From Nitrospirota bacterium (GTDB lineage Bacteria > JACPQY01): 32,888 nt of DNA. How positions within the stretch are numbered: the first letter of the stretch is position 1; each line of letters opens with the position of its first letter. The stretch is taken from positions 1-32,888 of the forward strand of contig JACPQY010000042.1 in assembly GCA_016190245.1 (NCBI GenBank). The letters are read 5' to 3'. The notes under the pieces were generated by a model. The model ran no database searches, was not told the origin of the DNA, and saw only the letters and a list, made by a program, of their open reading frames with translations. The position numbers and the translations under genes were made by a program. Below are positions 1 to 8,078 of this stretch, piece after piece.

Positions 1-151
1 ACAGCACCAGGCCCGCCGCGTCGTCCGACGCCCGATTGATGCGCAGACCGGACGACAAACGTTCGACGCTTTTCGCGATCGAACTCTGTGTGGTGTTGAG
101 ATTGAACGCCGCGAAGAGCGACGCAATATTGGTGTTGATCCGCGTTCCCAT
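1..151 (-). CDS. fliC: Flagellin, N-terminal part (gene runs off the window)
   Basis: Main filament protein of the flagellum, secreted through the flagellar type III apparatus. Only the first 50 codons are present, read leftward from ATG at 151-149. They show the classic flagellin N-terminal helix: a start [14 protein letters not shown], then [21 protein letters not shown], the most conserved stretch of the family (the D0/D1 coiled coil). An AAGGAGG Shine-Dalgarno lies about 7 nt upstream. The leader carries a sigma-28 promoter (219-245) and two CsrA-type hairpins (154-209). csrA and fliW, the usual regulators of flagellin translation, lie at 11.9-12.8 kb in this window. Identity is clear; the symbol (fliC, hag or flaA) is a convention. 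Confidence 0.9.
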   Translation of the reverse strand, partial: MGTRINTNIASLFAAFNLNTTQSSIAKSVERLSSGLRINRASDDAAGLVL

Positions 152-153
152 TC

Positions 154-209
154 ACAAACCTCCTTGTTTGTTGTGGGTCTCTCCCCAGTGGCCTTCTTCC
201 TTGAAGACC
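154..209 (-). promoter_or_regulatory. Two CsrA-binding hairpins in the flagellin mRNA leader
   Basis: On the minus-strand transcript two stem-loops carry GGA in a six-base loop, the hallmark of CsrA/RsmA sites. The promoter-proximal one (190-209) has a 7-bp stem with one G-U pair and loop AAGGAA. The second (154-171) has the 6-bp stem ACAAAC/GTTTGT and loop AAGGAG, and that loop is the Shine-Dalgarno itself, 7 nt from the start codon. Two such sites are known in the Bacillus subtilis hag leader, where CsrA blocks translation and FliW relieves it. The hairpins are seen directly; CsrA binding is inferred from the motif and from csrA-fliW in the same window. Confidence 0.75.
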
Positions 210-218
210 TCGCTGGAG

Positions 219-245
219 ATATCGGCGGCACATCACAAAACTTGA
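219..245 (-). promoter_or_regulatory. Sigma-28 (FliA) promoter of flagellin
   Basis: On the minus strand TCAAGTTT, an 11-bp spacer, then GCCGATAT, against the sigma-28 consensus TAAAGTTT-N11-GCCGATAA. Transcription would start near 212, just before the first CsrA hairpin, giving a leader of about 60 nt. Late-class flagellin promoters are normally of this type. Confidence 0.85.
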
Positions 246-407
246 CCCCGAGTACCGATAACTTGCCCTGGGCCCCGGAGGCTCCTGCAGAAGATGAGAT
301 TCCAGAAGGGAAACTGGCTGATCGGGTCAAGTTTCAGACCCCGCGATCCACGCTGCGCCGCCGGTTTCCGATTGCCACCCCGGGGGTCGGTCTCTATAAT
401 CCCGGCC

Positions 408-1547
408 ATGACAACGCCGGGTGCGCGCGCGGCTGACGCGATCTCGTCGGCGGAGCCCGTCCTCGCCCAGGCGCGCGCCCTTCTCGCGTCCCCCCCCCCC
501 GGCGAACTCGGGAACCTCATCGGGGAAGTCGGTCGCGGCCGGGATCTCCCCTTCCAGAGGGCCGAGGCCGCGGTGCGGGCCCTCACGGCGGAAGAAACGG
601 CGGACTCGGAACGGGCCGCCTTCCTGGCCGCCCTCCGCGAAAAAGGTGAGACCGAAGAGGAGATCGCCGCCTTCGCCGCCGTTATGCGCGATCTCGCACA
701 CCCTCTTGCCGTGGACCGCGGTACCCCCCTCGTGGACACCTGCGGGACCGGCGGCGACGGCGCCTCCACCTTCAACGCGAGCACCGCATGCATCTTCGTG
801 GTGGCAGCCTGCGGCTTGCGCGTGGCCAAGCACGGCAACCGCGCCATCACGTCCAAGTGCGGGAGCGCGGACCTGCTTGAGGCCCTTGGCGCAAAGATCG
901 AACTGGAGCCCGCCCAGGTAAGCCGCTGCCTTGCGGAAGCGGGCATCGGGTTCCTCTTCGCCCCCAAGTTTCATACGGCCACCCGGCGCGTGCAGGCCGC
1001 ACGGAAGGCCCTCGCCGCGAAGGGCCTGAAGACGGTTTTCAACCTGCTGGGCCCGCTCACGAACCCCGCCCGTCCCACGCACCAACTCCTGGGCGTGTTC
1101 GATCGCAAACTGACGGACACGCTGGCGCGCGTCCTCACCCGCCTTGGCACCAGTCGTGCAGCCGTGGTCTGGGGCGATACCGGAGACGGGAAGGGCTTGG
1201 ACGAAGTCTCCATCACCGGCCCAACGTACGGCACCGAGACACGCTCGGGCGCTCCGCTCCGCCCGATCGAGTGGTCGCCGGCCTCATTCGGTTTCTCAAC
1301 TGTCTCTGCGGACCAGGTCCGAGGCGGCACGCCTGCCGAGAATCGCGATCGCCTGCTCGAGGTGCTGCGGACGGGTCGGCCGGACGGCCTTCGCTCGTTC
1401 GTGGCCGCCAACGCCGCCGCCGCGCTCTACGTCGCAGGAGCAGCTCCGACTCCAGGCGAGGCGGCGCGACTCGCCCTGGAAAGGATCCGAGACGGCTCGG
1501 CACTCAAGAAATTGGAGCAATTCGTGGAGGCCACCCGACATGCGTAA
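408..1547 (+). CDS. trpD: Anthranilate phosphoribosyltransferase
   Basis: Second step of tryptophan synthesis: transfers phosphoribose from PRPP to anthranilate. The 379-residue product has the PRPP-binding signature DTCGTGGDG at about residues 110-118 and the anthranilate/Mg motif KHGNRAITSKCGSADLLEALG from about residue 141. The helical N-domain (GETEEEIAAFAAVMRD) is also typical. It is about 30-40 residues longer than most TrpD proteins because of an extra N-terminus. ATG 408 was taken as the first plausible in-frame start, but no good ribosome site precedes it. A run of 11 C (490-500) lies in this poorly conserved segment, so the start could be misplaced if the run length is wrong. It overlaps the next gene by 8 nt. 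trpE and trpG sit 23 kb away, so the trp genes are split. Confidence 0.93.
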   Translation: MTTPGARAADAISSAEPVLAQARALLASPPPGELGNLIGEVGRGRDLPFQRAEAAVRALTAEETADSERAAFLAALREKGETEEEIAAFAAVMRDLAHPLAVDRGTPLVDTCGTGGDGASTFNASTACIFVVAACGLRVAKHGNRAITSKCGSADLLEALGAKIELEPAQVSRCLAEAGIGFLFAPKFHTATRRVQAARKALAAKGLKTVFNLLGPLTNPARPTHQLLGVFDRKLTDTLARVLTRLGTSRAAVVWGDTGDGKGLDEVSITGPTYGTETRSGAPLRPIEWSPASFGFSTVSADQVRGGTPAENRDRLLEVLRTGRPDGLRSFVAANAAAALYVAGAAPTPGEAARLALERIRDGSALKKLEQFVEATRHA

Positions 1548-3081
1548 CACACTCTTTTCGTTCTCCCTTGCCTTGGCCGCGTTCTTGATCGCGTCCAGCC
1601 CCGCCCTCCCCTTTGAAACGGAGATTCATGGGCAGTACAGGTTCCGCGCCTTGGACAACGACCGGCAAACGCTCGCCAACGACGGGAAACGCTCCGAGCA
1701 AACGGGCTGGAGGGAACAGCGCCTCCGTGTGGCGCCCCAGCTCACCTTCGACTCCGCCAAAGTCTTCGGACAAGCCGACTTCTTCTCCGCTTCCATCCTG
1801 GGCCACAAGAGCGACATCGGCTCCGATTTCGCCCTCTTCCCGAGCCGTCGAGGCACACGCTCGGGCAAGACGGTTCCCGACCTCGTGGACCTCCGCCACC
1901 TCTATCTCGAAGCGCCCACCCGGGTCGGCCTCCTGCGCGCCGGGCAGATGCCCTCCGATTGGGGCCTCGGCATCCTCGCGAACGGCGGCGACCGCCAGCT
2001 CCCCTTCGGCGCGAATCGCCATGGTGATATCGCCGATCGCATCCTCTTTGCCACCAAACCCCTCGTCCCCTACGGGTCAAGTGCCTTCCACCAGAACTTC
2101 TACACGGTGGCCGCGGTGGACACGGTCTTCCGGGACGAGAACGCCTCTCTGGTGGACGATGACCTCGCCTTCCAGGGCGTTCTGGCCGCGTTCTACCGTG
2201 AGTACGAGAACGTGAATGGCCTGTATTTCGCCGGCCGCCGGCAGGAAGACCGCTCGGGTGCAAAGCTAAACGTCGTCGCCCTCGATACGTATCACAACTG
2301 GATTCGAGAAGGAGACGTCACGCGCACCACCGCCGCGTTCGAGGGCGTTGTCGTCCTCGGCCGCACCACGCGCATCCGCGAAGAGCGGGCCAAGTCGGGC
2401 GCCGACGTCCGCGCCGCAGGCTACGCTGTCCAGGCCGGCGTCGAGTACCTGCCGCTTCGCCTCGGCCTGACCTTGGAGCACGGCTACGCCTCCGGCGACA
2501 ACGACCCCTTGGACGACACCGTCACGCGACTCTCATTCGACCCCGACCACGCCGTGGGCTACCTCCTTTTTCCCGAGGTCCTCGCCAACATCAGCGGCTA
2601 CGGGGCGGACCGCGTCCAGGAGGTGTTTGGAGCGACCGGGGATCTCAAAGGGCAAGCCGAAGAGCTGGGCGTGCTCAAGCCGAGCGTCCCTTACCTGCCC
2701 ACCCAGGGGGCCGTCTCGGGCGCGACGTACGTGTTCCCGATCCTGAGATACAAGGGCCCGCTGACGGATCTCGAATGGAAAGTCGGATTCCTGGCCGCCT
2801 GGCTCACCGCCGACTTCTTCGATCCGATTAACAGCACCGGCACCCCGGGCGGGGGCGTCTCCACAAGCCCCTACGGGGTCACGAATGCGCCGCGGGACTT
2901 GGGGCAGGAGTTCGATGCCGGCGTCGGGTACACGTTCAACTTCCTGGGGGACATCGGCCTCGTCTTCGATATCGAATACGCCGACTTCTTCCCCGGCGAC
3001 GCCCTGAAAGGCCCGGTCACCAGTGTCGCTGAGACTTCGAGCATTCAGAAGGTCGAAGGCCGGTTCACGTTGAAATGGTAG
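1540..3081 (+). CDS. Outer-membrane beta-barrel protein (porin / alginate-export-like)
   Basis: The 513-residue product starts with a clean signal peptide (MRNTLFSFSLALAAFLIA..., cleavage near residue 25). It continues with alternating polar/hydrophobic strands rich in Tyr, Phe, Gly and Asp and ends in a beta-strand with a C-terminal aromatic residue (FTLKW), as outer-membrane barrels do. The layout is reminiscent of AlgE/alginate-export-type barrels (an early EIHGQYRFRALDN strand), but no specific substrate can be named. The start codon overlaps the end of trpD by 8 nt, so the two are probably co-transcribed and translationally coupled, although a tryptophan gene and a barrel have no obvious shared task. 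Confidence 0.72.
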   Translation: MRNTLFSFSLALAAFLIASSPALPFETEIHGQYRFRALDNDRQTLANDGKRSEQTGWREQRLRVAPQLTFDSAKVFGQADFFSASILGHKSDIGSDFALFPSRRGTRSGKTVPDLVDLRHLYLEAPTRVGLLRAGQMPSDWGLGILANGGDRQLPFGANRHGDIADRILFATKPLVPYGSSAFHQNFYTVAAVDTVFRDENASLVDDDLAFQGVLAAFYREYENVNGLYFAGRRQEDRSGAKLNVVALDTYHNWIREGDVTRTTAAFEGVVVLGRTTRIREERAKSGADVRAAGYAVQAGVEYLPLRLGLTLEHGYASGDNDPLDDTVTRLSFDPDHAVGYLLFPEVLANISGYGADRVQEVFGATGDLKGQAEELGVLKPSVPYLPTQGAVSGATYVFPILRYKGPLTDLEWKVGFLAAWLTADFFDPINSTGTPGGGVSTSPYGVTNAPRDLGQEFDAGVGYTFNFLGDIGLVFDIEYADFFPGDALKGPVTSVAETSSIQKVEGRFTLKW

Positions 3082-3109
3082 ACGAATAGCGTCGCCTCCC
3101 CGTTCGTTC

Positions 3110-3130
3110 CGCTTTTCGCTTTCCGCTTTC
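3110..3130. repeat. Heptanucleotide tandem repeat
   Basis: Three consecutive 7-bp units (CGCTTTT, CGCTTTC, CGCTTTC) plus a partial fourth, just after the barrel gene. A similar but unrelated heptamer array lies after nrdJ (21150-21177). Confidence 0.7.
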
Positions 3131-3215
3131 CGCCCGAGATGCCGCAGTCGCGCTCTTGCTTTTCCTCGTTCGACACTCTAATGTGTGGGTCTCTGCCCGG
3201 TTTGTTGTTTCCTGA

Positions 3216-3293
<78 letters not shown>

Positions 3294-3426
3294 CGGGGAG
3301 TTTGCACCCGGAGCTTTCACGGGCGCCAAGAGGGTGGTCGGCTCCCTGTGGAGGGTGCGACCAGCCCGCATCGGGCAACCGGCTATCGAACTCGTCGGAT
3401 CACAGACCGCGGCACACCCCTTCTTC

Positions 3427-4080
3427 TCACGAAAGCTTCTTCTCCAGGAAGGCCTCCAGAACTTTCCTGAAGTCCCGAAATGCTTGATCCATTCGCTCAG
3501 GAGGCTCCGACAGAGCCGAATAGAACCACAGCCCCGTGATCGTGGCCATGACGATCTCAACCAGACTGTCCAGGCTGAACCCGAGCTCCCCCTCCGGCTT
3601 CCCAACCGCCATCAGGGTCCCCTTCCTCAACAGCGCTCGGTTCTCCTCCACCGCGCCCACGAGTTGCTCCCTCACCCGCTCGATGGTCAGCGCCCGCCCC
3701 AGCATGTCCACGACCATGGGGATCCGGCTCCGCCCGGCGCCCAGCAACCGCCACACTTGATCGAGGGCCCCCAGCGCCCGCGCCAGGGACGGACCGGACT
3801 CCGCGGCCACCTGCTGGAACTGCGAAAAGGCCTCCCTGTAGATCCCCGCCTGGAGCTCAAGCAACAGACCCTCCTTCGTGCCGAAGTGGTACGTGAGCAA
3901 GCCAGTCGATACCCCGCACTCACGAGCAATATCCCCCAGCGAAGTAGCCATGTAGCCCTTCTTGCTGAAACACTGGGCAGCCGCTTCCAGAATCGCCTTC
4001 TTTGATGCCGCAGTCCTCTCTGCGTGAGTGCGGCGCTGCCTGGGCTGCCCTTCCGCACCGGCCAATTCGCTCGTCTCCAT
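3427..4080 (-). CDS. TetR/AcrR-family transcriptional regulator
   Basis: A 217-residue one-component repressor. Its N-terminal TetR domain has the helix-turn-helix at about residues 47-67 (TSLGDIARECGVSTGLLTYHF) followed by the typical GTKEGLL. The C-terminal half is all-helical, the dimerisation and ligand-binding part. Start ATG 4080-4078 lies 7 nt after the stop codon of the activase gene, with GAGG upstream. The gene closes a minus-strand cluster with the glycyl-radical enzyme and its activase, so it probably senses the substrate or a related molecule and represses its own operon. A 20-bp palindrome upstream of the first gene (7953-7978) is the natural candidate operator. Ligand unknown. 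Confidence 0.88.
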   Translation of the reverse strand: METSELAGAEGQPRQRRTHAERTAASKKAILEAAAQCFSKKGYMATSLGDIARECGVSTGLLTYHFGTKEGLLLELQAGIYREAFSQFQQVAAESGPSLARALGALDQVWRLLGAGRSRIPMVVDMLGRALTIERVREQLVGAVEENRALLRKGTLMAVGKPEGELGFSLDSLVEIVMATITGLWFYSALSEPPERMDQAFRDFRKVLEAFLEKKLS

Positions 4081-4087
4081 CACAGCC

Positions 4088-5074
4088 TCAGTCCCCCAAC
4101 TCCACGGCGCCGGACCATCTCGAGGCGGCGAGTCCCTTGATGACGGACAACGTCCTGCCGGACACCGATCCCGTGCGTTGCCACGCGTAGCGGCGGCCGA
4201 GTTTCGCGTATTTCCCAATGCCCCATTTGTGATACGGAAGGAACCACAACTTCTCGGCCCGACAGGCCTTGGAAAGCCTGAAGATCCTCGCCAGCGTCCG
4301 GGGGTCGTCATTGAAGCCCGGGATCACCGGCACCCGAATCCAAAGATCAACCTTTCCCGCAAGGTAGCGCAGGTTCTCCATGATGATCGCGTTGTCTTGT
4401 CCCGTGTATCGTGCATGCATTCCAGAATCCAAGTGCTTGATGTCATACAACACGAGGTCCACGAAGGGTAGCAGCCGATCCAGCAACTCTCGGGAGGCAT
4501 GACCCGACGTGTCCAGGGCCGTGTGGATCCCCCTCGCCTTGCATTCCCTCAGCAGCGCGCGCGAGAACGCGGGTTGCACGAGCGGCTCGCCCCCGGACAG
4601 CGTGACGCCCCCACCGCTCGTCCTGTAGAAGGCGCAGTCCTGCAGCACCACGTCCATCACCTCCCGAACGGATTTCGTTTCACCAATCGTCCTCAGCGCG
4701 CCCGTGGCGCAAACATCCACACAGGCCATGCAGCGGTCGCATCTCCGGCGGTCCAGGCGAACGATCCCCCCCCCCGCTCCCGTTCCTTTCGCTCGGCCCC
4801 CCTGCCTTCCGGCCCGCAGCGCGCGCCTCCGGCACACGTCGATGCAACGCAGGCAACCGTTGCACAGCGACTCCGTGTTGTCGATCACTTCGGGAAAGGC
4901 CCTGATCGACTCCGGGTTTGCGCACCACAAACAACTCAACGGGCATCCCTTCAAAAAGACGGTCGTGCGGATCCCCGGGCCATCGTGGATGCTGAACTTC
5001 TGGATATTGACGATCCTGCCTTTCGCCTCCAGTCCGTCTGCGCGGGATGGCTCGCCGCCAGGCACTGGCTCCAT
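4088..5074 (-). CDS. Glycyl-radical enzyme activating enzyme (radical SAM)
   Basis: Cleaves S-adenosylmethionine with a [4Fe-4S] cluster to place the glycyl radical on its partner enzyme. From the chosen start (328 aa), residues 44-51 carry the CxxxCxxC motif (CPLSCLWC) in the family context HDGPGIRTTVFLKG. Two ferredoxin-type clusters follow: C71/C74/C77/C81 and C112/C115/C118/C122. That insert is found in activases of the dehydratase, decarboxylase and lyase types and is absent from classical PflA. A TLSGGEPL motif also matches radical-SAM activases. ATG 5074 has GGAG 8 nt upstream and gives a normal N-terminus; ATG 5101 and ATG 5176 (overlapping the end of the upstream gene by 10 nt) are alternatives. 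A run of 10 C on the plus strand (4766-4775) lies inside the gene. Confidence 0.9.
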   Translation of the reverse strand: MEPVPGGEPSRADGLEAKGRIVNIQKFSIHDGPGIRTTVFLKGCPLSCLWCANPESIRAFPEVIDNTESLCNGCLRCIDVCRRRALRAGRQGGRAKGTGAGGGIVRLDRRRCDRCMACVDVCATGALRTIGETKSVREVMDVVLQDCAFYRTSGGGVTLSGGEPLVQPAFSRALLRECKARGIHTALDTSGHASRELLDRLLPFVDLVLYDIKHLDSGMHARYTGQDNAIIMENLRYLAGKVDLWIRVPVIPGFNDDPRTLARIFRLSKACRAEKLWFLPYHKWGIGKYAKLGRRYAWQRTGSVSGRTLSVIKGLAASRWSGAVELGD

Positions 5075-5166
5075 CCCTCCCGCTCCCGGCAGCGCTTCCA
5101 TCCGCCGCTTGCCTGAGATCGACCGGCCAAGGAATGGCCGTCTACCGCCCCCGGCGAGGGCGCGGG

Positions 5167-7851
5167 TCAGCCACATCGGATGCCGGTCAGGTCCTGCTCG
5201 GTTCGACGAATAATGTCGCGCTGGACGGTGGGCGTGAGATCCGTGAAATAGGCACTATAGCCGGAGACACGTACGATGAGTCCCGAATGCCTTTCCGGAT
5301 GCAATTGGGCATCCCGAAGCGTGTCTGATGTGACGCAGTTGAACTGGATATGCCAGTTCCTGAACGTGTGCCACGTTCTCAAGTAGTCCGCGAACACCTT
5401 CTTGTTCCTTCCCGTGAGAAAAGCCGGCTGAAACTTCTGGTTCAATAGCTGGTTCCACGTTCGTGTGGGATCCACCTTTGAGCACGACTTCAATACGGCG
5501 GTCGGCCCTTTCACATCCCTGCCGTGCATGGGAGACAGTTGACCGTCGGACAGAGTCTCGCCCCGTTTGCGCCCGTCCGGGGTAGCCCCGCAAACGGTTC
5601 CGGCCATGTAGAACCCTCCCACCACGGCCGCCTCGAGGGCGAAAGGCTTTCCAAAGTGGTCCTTCACGCTCCTCACCGTTTCGTTGGCGCTGCGGTACAT
5701 CTCCGCCAGCAGGGTGTCCACGTAGTCATCATCGTTGCCGAACTTGGCCACTTTGAGACATCGCTGACGCAGGGGCTCCCTTCCTTCGAAGTTGCTCGAA
5801 CAGGCTTGGACCATCTCATCCATCGAGACCGTCTTCTCCTCGAAAACCAGTTTCTTGATCACCGCCAGACAGTCCGCCGCGTTGACAGGTCCCATCGTCA
5901 GGATTTCGCTGTACGCCCCTTCCGTCTTGTGCGTGGCATCCCGCCCGCGCGCGATGGCATGTTTCATCAAGAGCGAATCGAACGGGCGGGGCATCCGCTC
6001 CTGGTAGATCGGCTCACATACCGCATAGACCTTCGCGATCTGTTCGACGGCAAAGCGGATCTGCTGCAGATAGGCGTCCAGGAACTGCTCATAGGTCCGG
6101 AACGTCCGTGGGTCTGGAGTCCGCAACCCCATCTGCTTGCCGTTCTCCCGTTCTACCCCCTGGTATAGGACATACTCGAGACACTTGACGAAACTCAGGA
6201 CGCAGGCCGCCGACAGGTTCGACATACCGCCATGCACGCTCATTCCGCTGAGCCCTCCCGTCACACAGGCGATGGGGGACCAGTCGCGAATCAGCGCGAG
6301 CGTCTGCTCAGTGTCGAAGATCCCTGCGCGCTTGAGGCCGCCGCGCAACGACCGTGCCGTTCGCCCCTTGTTGACCATGACCTTGTACGGCCAATTGTGA
6401 AGAATCTCGTCCGTCCGGGGGTAAACAGCCGCCGCGAATTCCCTCGTTTTCCGCGCCACTCGGGAGCGGCTCGCCTCGAGAAACGCCCAGACGATCCTGG
6501 GCCACTTCGAACCGAGGTACCTTAGGGCGTCCGAGTTCATGTGATTGAGCGCCATGTTGAGGTGCCATTTCACTCCCACCTCGTCATTGAAGATCGCCGG
6601 CATGCCGATGCCCGTAGCGATACAGTCTATGGCCTTGTCCACGAGCCGAGGGTTGATCTTTTCGTGATATCTCAGACACAGGCTGGGTTGAATCGTTCGG
6701 GCCTTCATCGTCGCATCCAGGATGGCAAATGACAGTTCGTTGGTGGCATCGTTCCCCTTCTCATCCACCCCACCAATCGTGACATTCTGGAACTTGGTTC
6801 CTCCTACAAGAACCATGGTTGTCACCGGGGGGGTGAGCTGTCCGAGGTCCGCCAGCTTGATCCAGACAAACTCGAGCAACGATACAGCCCGATCGTAGGT
6901 CAGAGTTCCGGCATCCTTCTCTTTCCTGTAGAAGGGATAGAAAAGCTGGTCGAAGCGCTGGCCCAGGCCCAGACTGCACCAACTGATCTGGCTGCTGATC
7001 AGGTGATAGAAGAAGAATGACTGCAACGCCTCGTGGAACGTTTCGGGCGGGTGGTCCGGAATGCGGCTGCAAATCCGAGCTACGGTCTCATAGCCCTTTC
7101 TGGATGCCCCCCTGGAGGTCTCGGCCCGCGCGCGCGCCAGCCCGGCATATCGGCGCGCGAAAGCAATGGTGGCACGAGCGCAGATCTCCGCCGCGTCATA
7201 GAAATGTGTCTTCTCCCGGACGTCAGGATCATGGGGAGACAGCCGGGAACGGTGGTGGCTGATTTCACCCAGGACCCCATTCAGACCGAGACTGAACGCG
7301 CGCTTGTAGTCGGGAATCATCGGGCCTGCAGGGAAATCCCATGCACCGGCCACGGCACCCGTCCACCCCGCGTAGTCTTTCAAGTCACCAGGCAGGGACT
7401 TCCGGAATGTGTCCTCAACATTCTGCGTGCGCCAATACTCGTGAATTGACTTGAGTCTCTTCTTCCGCTTTTCGTCCAGCGCGCCTCGAAGCTCGCCATC
7501 CAGCAAGGTCTCGAGCCAGGCCGTGGAAAACTCCGGATAGGTCGGCAGACTGCGGGGCGTACTCGCGTAGTTTCCTACGATTTGTTCGCCGTCCAGGATG
7601 TAGATCGTCATCTTGCGCAGGAGATGATCCAGGGCCAACGCACGTCGAAGAATCCACGGCTGCCCCTCCGTTCTCCTGTACGATTCGGTTACAAGCTCCG
7701 CCCTTTCCGTGCAAATCCTCACCCGGTCATCCAGACGCGGACTGAACGGCTTCTCGATAGAAGGGGTTTCTCGCTCCCTCAGTTGGACGACCTTGCTGAC
7801 TCTGGCGGGGCGATGCGCCACCGGCAGTGACGACTCTCTAGCTGCTTCCAT
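5167..7851 (-). CDS. Glycyl-radical enzyme of the PFL-like family, substrate unassigned
   Basis: An 894-residue oxygen-sensitive radical enzyme. The C-terminal radical loop is RVSGYSAYF with Gly864 as the radical site, followed by a typical tail. The thiyl-radical cysteine is Cys529 in the context RDWSPIACVTGGLSG. In eliminases and aryl-acetate decarboxylases this loop reads GCVE; here the Glu position is Thr531, so it does not match glycerol/propanediol dehydratase, CutC, HypD or HPAD. It also lacks the paired Cys of pyruvate formate-lyase. Start ATG 7851 has a strong AAAGGAGGA ribosome site. It is followed by its activase and a TetR regulator. Anaerobic catabolism of an unknown substrate is the reasonable inference. 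Length is at the upper end of the family. Confidence 0.88.
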   Translation of the reverse strand: MEAARESSLPVAHRPARVSKVVQLRERETPSIEKPFSPRLDDRVRICTERAELVTESYRRTEGQPWILRRALALDHLLRKMTIYILDGEQIVGNYASTPRSLPTYPEFSTAWLETLLDGELRGALDEKRKKRLKSIHEYWRTQNVEDTFRKSLPGDLKDYAGWTGAVAGAWDFPAGPMIPDYKRAFSLGLNGVLGEISHHRSRLSPHDPDVREKTHFYDAAEICARATIAFARRYAGLARARAETSRGASRKGYETVARICSRIPDHPPETFHEALQSFFFYHLISSQISWCSLGLGQRFDQLFYPFYRKEKDAGTLTYDRAVSLLEFVWIKLADLGQLTPPVTTMVLVGGTKFQNVTIGGVDEKGNDATNELSFAILDATMKARTIQPSLCLRYHEKINPRLVDKAIDCIATGIGMPAIFNDEVGVKWHLNMALNHMNSDALRYLGSKWPRIVWAFLEASRSRVARKTREFAAAVYPRTDEILHNWPYKVMVNKGRTARSLRGGLKRAGIFDTEQTLALIRDWSPIACVTGGLSGMSVHGGMSNLSAACVLSFVKCLEYVLYQGVERENGKQMGLRTPDPRTFRTYEQFLDAYLQQIRFAVEQIAKVYAVCEPIYQERMPRPFDSLLMKHAIARGRDATHKTEGAYSEILTMGPVNAADCLAVIKKLVFEEKTVSMDEMVQACSSNFEGREPLRQRCLKVAKFGNDDDYVDTLLAEMYRSANETVRSVKDHFGKPFALEAAVVGGFYMAGTVCGATPDGRKRGETLSDGQLSPMHGRDVKGPTAVLKSCSKVDPTRTWNQLLNQKFQPAFLTGRNKKVFADYLRTWHTFRNWHIQFNCVTSDTLRDAQLHPERHSGLIVRVSGYSAYFTDLTPTVQRDIIRRTEQDLTGIRCG

Positions 7852-7931
7852 TTCGATCCTCCTTTGCGGCCCCCCACGAGCTGCGTTGGCCGGTCTGCAG
7901 GATGCTTGTTCCGGCTCGTCTCATACAGTTC

Positions 7932-7937
7932 ATTATA
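7932..7937 (-). promoter_or_regulatory. Candidate -10 box for the glycyl-radical operon
   Basis: A perfect TATAAT on the minus strand in a locally AT-rich stretch 80 nt upstream of the start codon. No good -35 box lies at 16-18 bp, which would suit an activated or tightly repressed promoter. The palindrome at 7953-7978 covers the -35 position. Confidence 0.4.
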
Positions 7938-7952
7938 GATACTTTATATTTC

Positions 7953-7978
7953 ATTTACTGCTTGGCCAGTTAGTATAT
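7953..7978. promoter_or_regulatory. Palindromic operator candidate for the TetR regulator
   Basis: Symmetric site TACT-N3-TGGCCA-N3-AGTA (7956-7975), extended by outer AT pairs at 7953-7954 and 7977-7978. It sits between the divergently read glycyl-radical operon and vapBC, over the -35 region of the former. A symmetric core of about 20 bp is the size usual for TetR-family operators. Assignment to the regulator at 3427-4080 is inference. Confidence 0.5.
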
Positions 7979-8030
7979 TTTCCTGGCGCTTTCCTGTCAA
8001 GTGCCGGCGGTTTCTGAGCCTCTACCCTAT

Positions 8031-8059
8031 TTGACCATGGACAATGACCATGGTAAACT
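8031..8059 (+). promoter_or_regulatory. Promoter of vapBC with CCATGG direct repeats in the spacer
   Basis: TTGACC (8031-8036), a 17-bp spacer, then TAAACT (8054-8059). The 9-mer TGACCATGG occurs twice, at 8032-8040 and 8045-8053, 13 bp apart, and each copy contains the palindrome CCATGG. Toxin-antitoxin promoters are usually autorepressed through repeats placed like this. Transcription would start near 8066, only about 13 nt before the chosen antitoxin start. Confidence 0.6.
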
Positions 8060-8078
8060 AAAAGCCACGCACAAAGCC

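Noticed and set aside
3320-3370. Structured RNA between tRNA-Pro and the TetR gene
   Set aside because: A weak hairpin (GGTCG ... CGACC) can be drawn, but the stem is interrupted and nothing supports a known RNA family.
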